From assembly GCF_007744515.1 (NCBI RefSeq), contig NZ_CP036268.1, positions 5,164,202 through 5,228,201 of the forward strand: a stretch of DNA of 64,000 bases. Reading direction: 5' to 3'. Position 1 is the first letter of the stretch. Every line of letters begins with the position of its first letter. Origin of the DNA: Stratiformator vulcanicus. Lineage in GTDB: Bacteria; Planctomycetota; Planctomycetia; Planctomycetales; Planctomycetaceae. The translations under genes were made by a program, and so were the position numbers. A model generated the notes under the pieces. It was not told where the DNA came from. It worked only from the letters and a program-made list of their open reading frames with translations, and did not search any database. Positions 35,307 to 42,802 of the stretch are shown piece by piece.

Positions 35307-35736
35307 AAGTGCGGAACCCGCTTCGCTCTCAACGAGCGTAAGAGCCGATTAAAGCCCCGACCGGGAGGGAGGGGATCAAGGCGGGGCCTTTGCGATACTC
35401 GTTGCCTCCCCATTGATCCGCTTACTTCGTGCGCGGCTTGTGTGGATGACCCGCTTACTGCCGTGCGCGGGTTGTTTGCTTCGTGAGCGGGTCGTTTCGA
35501 AGACGTTTCCTCGCCTCCGCATCTTCCGCACAAGCGGAATAGGTCCGCCTACCCGCCAGCGTGTCCGGTCGGGTTGGTGGGGATATTACCGATTCGGCCC
35601 GCCCTGACCGGTGTGTTGAGCTAGATCAACAGAGAGCCTCCGTACGTCACCATCGCGATGACGCCTTTCGCGAGTTATCCACGGAGCGGCTCGGTCGACG
35701 TCTCCTTTCGACGGACCGCACATCGGTATCCCTTCT
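35307..35736. repeat. Intergenic region with a solo arm of the 26-bp element
   Basis: At 35416-35441 the stretch is identical to one arm of the inverted repeats at 22284 and 56876. A degenerate partial copy follows (CCGCTTACTGCCGTGCGCGG). No inverted partner is complete here. The remainder holds no gene. Confidence 0.75.
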
Positions 35737-37065
35737 ATGTCTTCACCCGCGCCTCAATCGTCCGCCGCTCGGTCTACGCCTATGGCCCGGCTGCGCCTGA
35801 AGGATCTGCGACCGGGCGCGCGGCTTCCCGTTCCGCTGTACGACGACCAGGAACGATTGCTGCTCAACGCCGGCATCGTGCTGTCGCGTCGAAATCTCGA
35901 TCGCCTGCTCGCCCGGGGCGTCTCGCACGTCCGAGTCGATCAACGTCACGCGGAGCAACTGACCAACGACGGCAAAGCTGCCCGGGCTCGCCGACAGCAA
36001 CTTTCGAACGACGCGGCACGCTCGGAGCCGCAAGAGTCGTTCGGAGGCCGAACGTTTCCGATCGATGCGTTCATCCATCAGGTGAAACGATCCCGCGGTC
36101 GTGTGCCGTCAGTCGATGTCGAACAGCAATTCGACCAGACGATCCGTGCAGCCGAAGCCAACGTCAAATTGCTGTTTGCCGAGATCGGCGCGTCAGCAAA
36201 GATTCCCGGCGCGAAGGTCAAAGACATCACTGTCGAAACCGCCGAACAGCTTGCCGCCGACCTCGACCTCTTTATGCGACTGGGCATCAATGTCGACCAC
36301 TCCGACAGCTCCGCCTATATGCACGGCGTACGCGTCGCCCGCTTGGCGATGTCGGCCGGAACCATTGCGGGACTGACCCGCGATCGACTGCTCGGTCTCG
36401 GTATGGGCTGCCTGATCGCCGACGCGGGCATGGCCGCAATCGACCGCTCGATCTACAACCTGCCCCGCCGACTGACCCGCTCGGAATTCCTCGAAATCAC
36501 CAAACACCCGGGTCGCACGTTCGACATGCTGACAAAGGTCCCGGAGATTCCGCCCGATGCGCGAACCGTGGCCTATCAGATTCATGAGCGCTGGGACGGC
36601 AGCGGGTATCCCAGACAGCGACGCGGCGTGCAGATTCATCCCCTTGCGCGACTCGCCATGGTCGCCGACGTGTTCGTCGCCCTCGTCTCGCCGCGACCGC
36701 ATCGCGCAGCCTATTCGGCGTACGATGCGATCCGGATCGTGTTGACGGAAACCAGCCAGGGGCGGTTCGATCCGGCTTCCGTGCGGACCGTTCTGGAGAC
36801 CATTTCCCTCTTCCCGATCGGTTCGATCGTCAGCCTCAATACCGGGCAGGTGGGTCGCGTCGTCAGCACGAATTTGCAGGACTATACGCGGCCGATCATT
36901 GAACCCTTCCTACGTGGCTCGCGAGACTGGTCGGGACAACCGATCGATCTGTTGAAAGATCAGGATCTGAGAATTCTCTCCGCGCACGCATCACTCGACG
37001 ACGCGCTCGAAGCGATTTCGAATAGCCCGGGTTTTGAAGAAGCACTGGCAAGCGAGTTCGATTAG
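35737..37065 (+). CDS. Degenerate HD-GYP domain protein
   Basis: 442 residues, cytoplasmic. An N-terminal 130-residue region (RLKDLRPGARLPVPLYDDQE) resembles that found before HD-GYP domains. The HD-GYP core follows, with HERWDGSGYPRQRRGVQIH and ARLAMVADVFVALVSPRPHR, which is good. The HD dyad segment, normally LLHDIGK, reads CLIADAGMA, so the first His is replaced by Ala. Cyclic-di-GMP hydrolysis is therefore doubtful; it may bind only. ATG 35737 (MSSPAPQ) or ATG 35782 (MARLRLKD) could start it; no clear RBS. It is followed by a direct repeat. Confidence 0.82.
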   Translation: MSSPAPQSSAARSTPMARLRLKDLRPGARLPVPLYDDQERLLLNAGIVLSRRNLDRLLARGVSHVRVDQRHAEQLTNDGKAARARRQQLSNDAARSEPQESFGGRTFPIDAFIHQVKRSRGRVPSVDVEQQFDQTIRAAEANVKLLFAEIGASAKIPGAKVKDITVETAEQLAADLDLFMRLGINVDHSDSSAYMHGVRVARLAMSAGTIAGLTRDRLLGLGMGCLIADAGMAAIDRSIYNLPRRLTRSEFLEITKHPGRTFDMLTKVPEIPPDARTVAYQIHERWDGSGYPRQRRGVQIHPLARLAMVADVFVALVSPRPHRAAYSAYDAIRIVLTETSQGRFDPASVRTVLETISLFPIGSIVSLNTGQVGRVVSTNLQDYTRPIIEPFLRGSRDWSGQPIDLLKDQDLRILSAHASLDDALEAISNSPGFEEALASEFD

Positions 37066-37167
37066 AGAGCCGTTCGAGTGCTGATCGGGTGGCCGGGGAC
37101 GGCGCTTTCGCCGCCCCCGAAATGCGAGTTTTCGAAACTGCGATTGCTTGAAGTGGGCGCCGCGTGA

Positions 37168-37395
37168 GCTTCTGGTTCGTCGAGCCAATTCTCAATCGCT
37201 TTCAAGCCGTTTATTTACCGCCTCGCTGGCGCGTCGGGCTATCGTTGGGTGCGGCTGATAGCAACGGGCTTCGTCGAGACACCGTCGACTACTGCCATCT
37301 GCTTAAGCTTCAGATTCTTCGAGCCGGCTTACGATCGTTTTCGGGCCGTAGTCACACTGCCTCGCTGGCGCGTCGGGCTATCGTTGGGTGGGGCT
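37168..37395. repeat. Direct imperfect repeat of about 90 bp
   Basis: Copies at 37168-37257 and 37307-37395. They begin GCTTCTGGTTCGTCGAGCC and GCTTCAGATTCTTCGAGCC. They share a strong 36-bp core at 37222-37257 and 37360-37395 (one mismatch) that begins CCTCGCTGGCGCGTCGGGCT. That core also resembles the translated 25-bp element found in dapF and at 39465. Confidence 0.75.
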
Positions 37396-37414
37396 AACGG
37401 TCGACCTGCTCGGT

Positions 37415-37657
37415 TCAGTCGTCCGGCTTCGCTCGTGAACGGTCGGCGTCGGAGTGATATCCGAACGCGATCCCGGCGATCGACATCACAATGCCAACCG
37501 CCGCGACGATCATCGCCACGCGTGACGATTGCCCGGCGCTGGCGAGCGCCCCGAGCACCACGCCCACCCCCATCGTCACCAGCGGCGATGCGCGATAGAT
37601 CGACCAATGCCCGTGTTCATCCACGGATGGCGATTCTTCCGGATCGGTTGACTCCAT
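37415..37657 (-). CDS. Small membrane protein, unknown
   Basis: 80 residues. Start ATG 37657 with GGAGGGAGC on the minus strand. A charged N-terminus (MESTDPEESPSVDEHGHWSIY) is followed by two helices of about 20 residues (PLVTMGVGVVLGALASA and VAMIVAAVGIVMSIAGIAFG) and a short Arg/Lys/Asp tail. No family recognised. It lies 34 bases after a ferredoxin gene on the same strand, and the two could form an operon, but a shared function is not shown. Confidence 0.6.
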   Translation of the reverse strand: MESTDPEESPSVDEHGHWSIYRASPLVTMGVGVVLGALASAGQSSRVAMIVAAVGIVMSIAGIAFGYHSDADRSRAKPDD

Positions 37658-37691
37658 TCGTTGCTCCCTCCTTAGACGTCGGACGACCGTC

Positions 37692-38051
37692 TTATTTCTC
37701 GACCCATTCGACCGGTTGCGGCTCCAATTCATCGGCGGGTCGACTTCCGCAGTCGACGCGACCGCTCCCCTCAAGCCGGCTGGTGCAGCGGACGGTCATG
37801 TCTTGGTCGCAGAGGATTTGGCAGGAAAGCCGTGCGTCGGTGACGCCTTTCTTTTCGAGAACCTTCTTCTCGGCCGCCGTCATCTTCTGAGGCTCTCCCC
37901 CGACATATTCGACGCGGCACGTCGTGCAGGCCGCGTTCCCGCCGCAGGCGTGCAACTGATCGACGCCGGCCTCATCGACCAGTGCATTGACGAGCCGCTT
38001 CCCAGCGGGCACCTCGAACTCACCCACTCCTTCAACACTCAACTTCGGCAT
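37692..38051 (-). CDS. 2Fe-2S ferredoxin
   Basis: 119 residues. Plant-type [2Fe-2S] ferredoxin: cluster ligands appear as CGGNAACTTC and a later CQIL, after HA and before a short tail. The core KLSVEGVGEFEVPAGKRLVNALVDEAG is typical. The tail from residue 85 has several more Cys (CDQDMTVRC, VDCGS), which is unusual. The ATG at 38051 gives a clean start MPKLSV. Likely electron donor for an oxidoreductase not visible here. Located 205 bases from the divergent Mrp/ApbC gene. Confidence 0.88.
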   Translation of the reverse strand: MPKLSVEGVGEFEVPAGKRLVNALVDEAGVDQLHACGGNAACTTCRVEYVGGEPQKMTAAEKKVLEKKGVTDARLSCQILCDQDMTVRCTSRLEGSGRVDCGSRPADELEPQPVEWVEK

Positions 38052-38255
38052 CAGTATTTCCTGTTCGCGATGAGAAACTTCGTCAGATAGCAATCGTACT
38101 ATTCAATGCTGCCGTGGACCGGGTTTGAACGAAGGCAAGGCGGTCTTGCTCATTGTGATGCTCAGCCGCGGCGTCTACGATCTTAGAGCAATGCGTTCCA
38201 TTTTGCGCTCGTTGACTTCGAATCAAATTTCGACCCCCGCCCCCTGAATTGATCC

Positions 38256-39284
38256 ATGCCCGACCTCCAGTCGACCCTCGCCAAAGTCACCGTTCCCAAG
38301 TTCGGGCGGACGCTCGGCGACTTGAAGATGCTCAAATCGGTCAGCGATGAGTCGGTCACCGTCGCCCTGCCGGTACCGATGTACTCGGCGACGGACGAAC
38401 TCATCTCCGCGATGAATGCCGCGGCGGGCAAAGACTTGAACGTCGAGTTCACGACCGACATTCGCGGCAAACACGCCGGTGGCAAGGTCGGGCTGAACGT
38501 CGCCAATGTGATCGCGGTCGGCAGCGGCAAGGGAGGCGTCGGGAAGAGTACGATCGCGGCGTCACTCGCCTGCGGACTTGATCACGCCGGGGCTAAGGTC
38601 GGGTTGATGGACGCCGATGTTTACGGGCCGAGCATTCCTCACCTGATGGGCGTGACCGCGACGCCCGCCGTCCGCGAAGTCACCGGTCCCGACGGACAGC
38701 AGTATCAGCGGATGGTACCGATCGACGTCGACGGGATGCCCGTTCTCTCGATGGGTTTCCTGATCGAGAAGGATCAGGCCGTCGTCTGGCGCGGGCCAAT
38801 GCTGCACAAAGCCCTGCAGCAGTTTTTGCAGCAAACCGAGTGGGGAGAACTCGACTACCTCGTGATCGACCTCCCCCCCGGAACCGGCGACGTGGCGTTG
38901 ACGCTCTCACAAATGATGGGACTCTCCGGCGCGGTCGTCGTTTGCTCGCCGCAGGAGGTCGCACTGCTCGACGCCGTCAAAGCCTGCAGCATGTACAATC
39001 AGGTCGAGATTCCGATTTTGGGCATCGTTGAGAATATGAGCGGCGACCTGTTCGGCCGCGGCGGTGCCAAGCAGCAGGCGACCAAACTTGGCCTGCCGTT
39101 TTTGGGAGAGATCCCCGCGATCGCGTCGATCCGCGAAGCCGGCGATGCGGGAAAAATGGCCGGACTCTTCGACGAAGGCAACCCGGCACGCGAACCTTTA
39201 CTCGCGATGTGCGAGGCGGTCTCGATTGAGGTCGCCAAAGAAGTCATCGAAAGCGGCCCCGCCCCGAGCCTGCAAATTTTGTAA
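38256..39284 (+). CDS. Mrp/ApbC-type iron-sulfur carrier ATPase
   Basis: 342 residues. N-terminal MIP18-like segment (residues 1-85) then P-loop NTPase with deviant Walker A GSGKGGVGKST near residue 95, LMDADVYGPSIPHLMG and VIDLPPGTGDVALTL. In the usual bacterial Mrp, ENMS is followed by a CxxC that holds the bridging cluster. Here the text reads GIVENMSGDLFGRGGAKQQA, with no CxxC and about ten residues fewer. So either clusters are held differently or the protein is not a cluster carrier. The divergent ferredoxin supports Fe-S context. Confidence 0.87.
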   Translation: MPDLQSTLAKVTVPKFGRTLGDLKMLKSVSDESVTVALPVPMYSATDELISAMNAAAGKDLNVEFTTDIRGKHAGGKVGLNVANVIAVGSGKGGVGKSTIAASLACGLDHAGAKVGLMDADVYGPSIPHLMGVTATPAVREVTGPDGQQYQRMVPIDVDGMPVLSMGFLIEKDQAVVWRGPMLHKALQQFLQQTEWGELDYLVIDLPPGTGDVALTLSQMMGLSGAVVVCSPQEVALLDAVKACSMYNQVEIPILGIVENMSGDLFGRGGAKQQATKLGLPFLGEIPAIASIREAGDAGKMAGLFDEGNPAREPLLAMCEAVSIEVAKEVIESGPAPSLQIL

Positions 39285-39334
39285 GGCACACAAGCCCGAC
39301 GCACGACCCCGTCGAGTCCCCCCAAGCTCATTTC

Positions 39335-39374
39335 GAGTGGCACGGACAACGTCCGTGCGGCGTAGCCGCCAGAG
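39335..39374 (+). repeat. REP unit after the Mrp gene
   Basis: GAGTGGCACGGACAACGTCCGTG followed by the hairpin GCGGCGTAGCCGC and CAGAGC. It is the GTGG-foot unit of the RAYT family, about 50 bases past the gene's stop. It is 17 kb from the RAYT, so the element has spread along the chromosome. Confidence 0.8.
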
Positions 39375-39464
39375 CATCCAGCTGCCGGTCACAAAAGGCA
39401 TTCGATGCCGGTCTTGCAGGGAAGCCTTTGCATGAATGCTCTATGCGACCGGCGATGAGCGGAA

Positions 39465-39489
39465 TCCCTCGCTCGCGCGTCGGGCTTGT
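39465..39489 (-). repeat. Copy of the translated 25-bp element (intergenic)
   Basis: On the minus strand it reads ACAAGCCCGACGCGCGAGCG followed by AGGGA. Its coding potential is Q-A-R-R-A-S-E-G if read in the right frame. It ends two bases before the stop of the Uma2 gene. Similar units are at 52129-52154 and 54479-54504. Confidence 0.8.
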
Positions 39490-39490
39490 T

Positions 39491-40123
39491 TTAACGCTTT
39501 CCGAATATCGCGCTGACCGCGATCTCGAATCCGTCGAGCAATGCCGATCTCGCCGTTGTTCCGACTCCGCCGCGGAAATTCTCGCAATAAGCCGCCGTCG
39601 ATGCGTCGAGCGCGAAGACCGTCACCGTGCGATCACGCGGATCTATGATCCAATACTCGGTAACGCCCGAAGCCGCATACTCCGCGAACTTTTCCTCCCA
39701 ATCGCGGTTGGAATCGTCCTCACTGACGATCTCCATCACGAGGTCGGCGCCGTCCCAGTAGCGATTGTTCCGACGGGCTTGATGCTCGGCCTTCATGAAT
39801 ACGATGTCGGGCAGCCGCACATTCCCGTCAACCATCCGCACTCGAATTCCCGCCGTACTCGGCTTACCCGCACCGGTCCGATCACAGTAGGCAAGAAGTT
39901 CGACATAAAGGTAGTTCTGGGCGTCCTGATGCTCTTCGGTCGTCATTGGCATCATCTCCACGCGACCATTGACCAATTCGACCGGGCAATCATCATCGTC
40001 AAGCATCAGAAACCGCTCGACCGACCACATTCCCTGTCGCGGAAGCATTTCGGCCACGCGATAGACGGGCTCGCCGTCCCGCGGGTGTTCGTAGACTTCG
40101 GTAAATGAGCGTTCGGCGGGCAT
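39491..40123 (-). CDS. Uma2 family (DUF820) restriction-endonuclease-fold protein
   Basis: 210 residues. PD-(D/E)xK-like core: RLPDIVFMKAEHQ, ADLVMEIVSEDDSNRDWEEK and VTEYWIIDPRDR, the standard Uma2 order. The first Asp and the E-x-K pair are intact, so the nuclease site may be active. Uma2 proteins are extremely abundant in Planctomycetota and cyanobacteria but of unknown role. Start ATG 40123 has GAGAGGGGAC upstream; an upstream TTG is less good. Its stop is close to a 25-bp repeat copy. Confidence 0.88.
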   Translation of the reverse strand: MPAERSFTEVYEHPRDGEPVYRVAEMLPRQGMWSVERFLMLDDDDCPVELVNGRVEMMPMTTEEHQDAQNYLYVELLAYCDRTGAGKPSTAGIRVRMVDGNVRLPDIVFMKAEHQARRNNRYWDGADLVMEIVSEDDSNRDWEEKFAEYAASGVTEYWIIDPRDRTVTVFALDASTAAYCENFRGGVGTTARSALLDGFEIAVSAIFGKR

Positions 40124-40249
40124 GTCCCCTCTCTTCAAGACCAAGTCCAATATAACAACTCACCCCGCCTGACGATGCACCCGGCACGGCGATCGGGTTA
40201 CCATGGAATGAGCGTCGACTGATTCTTTCCCCTATTAGGAACCCGCACC

Positions 40250-40615
40250 ATGGCCAAGAATGACTTTCGCGACCTCGTCGCCTGGCAACAGGGCAGCGAA
40301 CTGGTCATGGAAATCTACGATCTGACCGGCAAGCTCCCCAAAGAGGAAATCGAAGGTCTGACCGGTCAGATGCGTCGAGCGGCGATCAACATCCCGGCGA
40401 AGCTCGCCCGCGGCTACGGCGTGAACCGCCGCAAATCGATCATCAACGGGCTGCTCGCCGCGCACGGCTATCTGAAAGAGTTGGAGAGCCACCTGCTTGT
40501 GGCAGTCAAACTGGGCTTGGTCTACGGCGACGACATCGCCCCGGCCCTCGACCAGTGCCGCACGCTCGGTCAGGAAATCGAGCAGCTCGAAGAGTCACTG
40601 TTCGACGAAGATTAA
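40250..40615 (+). CDS. Four-helix bundle protein (S23/IVP family)
   Basis: 121 residues. Typical start DFRDLVAWQQGSELVMEIYDLTGKLPKEEIEGLTGQMRRAAINIPAKLARG, seen in the S23 ribosomal intervening-sequence protein family (also called bacterial diversity-generating-associated four-helix). Continues with GYLKELESHLLVA and ALDQCRTLGQEIEQLEES. No 23S intervening sequence is visible in this window, so the gene is probably not tied to one. Role unknown. A word-repeat palindrome follows. Confidence 0.88.
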   Translation: MAKNDFRDLVAWQQGSELVMEIYDLTGKLPKEEIEGLTGQMRRAAINIPAKLARGYGVNRRKSIINGLLAAHGYLKELESHLLVAVKLGLVYGDDIAPALDQCRTLGQEIEQLEESLFDED

Positions 40616-40696
40616 CCGATCGAGAACCGCGAAGGGAGAAGCGGCCTCCACTCGCGCATCTTGTTATTTTTTGCTTCTCGCTCATCGATTCTCGCC
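40616..40696. repeat. Word-repeat quasi-palindrome after four-helix gene
   Basis: Left part GATCGAGAACCGCGAAGGG with AGAAGCGG, right part GCTTCTCGCTCATCGATTCTCGCC, inverted with mismatches. The word GCTCATCGATTC is nearly the same as one at 52645-52661 in front of dapF. No T-run at the correct position to make a terminator certain. Confidence 0.65.
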
Positions 40697-40709
40697 CAAA
40701 GGGCTATTA

Positions 40710-41660
40710 ATGTTTGACCCGAATAACTCCGATCTTGACCGATCGGTCCGCGATTCGATCGACCTGTTTCAAAAGGCCCGGGTCGGCGATGCCGCCCCGG
40801 TCAAGCCGCGCGTGCCGAAGTCTGTGCTTGTGGTCATTGACGGCTCAACTCAGGACGGGACTTCGATCGGTTTCGCCCGCACGCTCAAAGAGCAATTCGA
40901 CTGCAAACTCGGCGTCGTCGATGCTCGAGAAAGCTATGCCGAAAATGACGTTGCCGATGGCGTCGCAGCCGGCTTGGAAGCACAGACGCTCAGCCGAACC
41001 GAGGGCGACAGCTACGAACAAATTCTGGCGGCTGTTGAGAAATCGGGTTGTGATTTCTTAATCGTTCCCTGCCCCTACGGCCGTGACTTAAATCACGTCG
41101 GGGCCGACAGCGCCGGAACCGTGATCGACGTGCTGCTCTCCCGCTCCCCGGTCCCGCTGCTGGTCGTGCGCGAGCCCTATGAAGTTGGGCAGAACCCCTT
41201 TCGCAGCGTGATCTTAGTGTTGATCGGAGAGAACGCCGCGGCGCCCGATGCCGCCGCGTTAGCCACCGGCCTGACCCGCGCGACCGGCGACGTCGAACTG
41301 GTGCTACTGCTCGAAGAAGAGTTCTACGAAAACTTCCGCGATATTTTTAAGGCTTTAAACCCCGAAAGTCAGATCACGCGCGAGCAGCTCGTCGAAGCGC
41401 TTCAAAAAGAACATTTAAGGCTGCATCAAAGCCTGCTCAAATCCTCCGCGGAGGTCGGCTTCACCTATCGGATGGAAGCGCACGGCGAGGGTGATCCGGA
41501 ACTTAACGAGCTCGACGCCGATCAGGGCCACCCCCTCGTCGTCCTCGCCCTCGAACACGGCGACCACGCCAGCGAAGGCCACGTCGCCGACCGCGTGAGG
41601 CGGTCAAAGAACCCGCTGTTGATCGTGCCTACGGCTCGAGCACCCAAGCCCAACGAGTAA
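40710..41660 (+). CDS. Tandem universal stress protein-like
   Basis: 316 residues with two Usp-like modules. First: KSVLVVIDGSTQDGTSIGFARTL, LIVPCPYGRDLNHVGADSAGT and VPLLVVREPYEV (residues 30-170). Second: SVILVLIGENAAAPDAAALA to PLVVLALEHGDHASEGHVAD and PLLIVPTAR (about 170-310). ATP-binding Gly patterns (G-2x-G-9x-G-S/T) are only partly kept, so one half may be non-binding. Cytoplasmic. The ATG at 40710 starts MFDPNN, preceded by AAAGGGC. Next gene is 47 bases on and may be co-transcribed. Confidence 0.8.
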   Translation: MFDPNNSDLDRSVRDSIDLFQKARVGDAAPVKPRVPKSVLVVIDGSTQDGTSIGFARTLKEQFDCKLGVVDARESYAENDVADGVAAGLEAQTLSRTEGDSYEQILAAVEKSGCDFLIVPCPYGRDLNHVGADSAGTVIDVLLSRSPVPLLVVREPYEVGQNPFRSVILVLIGENAAAPDAAALATGLTRATGDVELVLLLEEEFYENFRDIFKALNPESQITREQLVEALQKEHLRLHQSLLKSSAEVGFTYRMEAHGEGDPELNELDADQGHPLVVLALEHGDHASEGHVADRVRRSKNPLLIVPTARAPKPNE

Positions 41661-41707
41661 ATGGTTCGCCTCCGTATCCCGTCTCGTTTCTTAGCCAGAG
41701 TTTTAAG

Positions 41708-42061
41708 ATGTCATCTGAAATCAATCCGAGTGGCGAAGAGCCAGTCGATTTGCCCGACGATTCTTTCGAAAAAACCGCCAGTCCCGCGAAGCGACAGAAG
41801 ATGTCGAACCGGCAGGTTTATAATACCGTGACCGACATCGGCACCGGACCCAACGTCCGCTTAAGCGATAACTTGCTCCAACTCGCCTGCATTTTGGTCA
41901 CGATGAGTATCGGAGCTGCCATCGGCATTGTCGTCGCTCCGGACGTTTTCATTGGGATATTGGTCGGCGGATTCTGCGGCATGGTCCTCGGACTCCTTGG
42001 TAGCGGCGCCGTGATCGGACTCTATCGCGCTTGGCAGCACGGCCGGGGAAAACACGACTGA
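41708..42061 (+). CDS. Small two-helix membrane protein, unknown
   Basis: 117 residues. A soluble N-terminal half (charged, with KRQKMSNRQVYNTVTDIGTG) precedes two hydrophobic helices near residues 58-78 and 84-104 (LACILVTMSIGAAIGIVVA, IGILVGGFCGMVLGLLG). Ends with a basic tail RAWQHGRGKHD. No family recognised. It is 47 bases after the Usp gene and 84 before the MsrB start, so a small stress-response transcript is possible. Confidence 0.65.
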   Translation: MSSEINPSGEEPVDLPDDSFEKTASPAKRQKMSNRQVYNTVTDIGTGPNVRLSDNLLQLACILVTMSIGAAIGIVVAPDVFIGILVGGFCGMVLGLLGSGAVIGLYRAWQHGRGKHD

Positions 42062-42145
42062 CCACTTCACATCAGACCGATGGCTGCGAGAATAGAGAAA
42101 CAGACCTATTCGAGTTTCCGTCAAATGTCCGTTGAGAATCGCCTG

Positions 42146-42799
42146 ATGTCTTGCACTTCGAAATTCCGACCGCAGCTTCAAGGAGTGTTCGGGCTGCTGC
42201 TCACTGCCCTTTTCGCCATCGGCTGTGCCCAAGCGACGACTTTGGCCGTCGAGGATGATCGATCTGCTTCAGGTGACGCCACGGCCGGCTCTGCTACGAT
42301 GTTGGTGGAGAACACCGAGGCCGAAGCCAATGAGGGAATCATTCCAATGAGTGCTGCCGAATCTTCCGAATCGACCACTGAACCGGCTTTCGATGACAAA
42401 GTCGAGAAAACCGAAGCCGAGTGGAAGGAGCAATTGACCCCGCTGCAGTACAAGGTCACCCGCAAGCACGGGACCGAGCGGGCGTTTGACAACGAGTATT
42501 GGGATGAAAAAACCGCCGGCATCTACCGCTGCATTTGCTGCGGCAATCCGCTGTTCGACTCCAAAGACAAATATAAATCGGGCACCGGTTGGCCCAGTTA
42601 CACGCAGCCGATCGACAAGAAGCGTATCGGCGAGTCCGAGGACAACACCCTCTTCATGCGACGTACCGAAGTGCACTGCGCTCGCTGCGAAGCGCACCTG
42701 GGCCACGTGTTTCCCGATGGCCCTGCACCGACCGGCTTGCGCTATTGCATGAACTCGGCGGCACTGAAGCTCGACCCGAAGGACGAAGTGGCGGAGTAG
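42146..42799 (+). CDS. msrB: Lipoprotein MsrB, peptide-methionine (R)-S-oxide reductase
   Basis: About 217 residues. A hydrophobic leader with lipobox LFAIGC (near residue 28) suggests a lipid-anchored, extracytoplasmic enzyme, unlike the cytoplasmic norm. A variable acidic spacer follows. The MsrB domain (about 95-215) has both Zn CxxC pairs (CICC, CARC), the WPSYTQPI segment and the catalytic Cys in [10 protein letters not shown]. Repairs methionine sulfoxide in the R form. ATG 42146 is chosen since it makes a signal of normal length; 42080 and 42125 are alternatives. Its stop lies three bases before the stop of the convergent sulfatase. Confidence 0.88.
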   Translation: MSCTSKFRPQLQGVFGLLLTALFAIGCAQATTLAVEDDRSASGDATAGSATMLVENTEAEANEGIIPMSAAESSESTTEPAFDDKVEKTEAEWKEQLTPLQYKVTRKHGTERAFDNEYWDEKTAGIYRCICCGNPLFDSKDKYKSGTGWPSYTQPIDKKRIGESEDNTLFMRRTEVHCARCEAHLGHVFPDGPAPTGLRYCMNSAALKLDPKDEVAE

Positions 42800-42802
42800 C
42801 CA

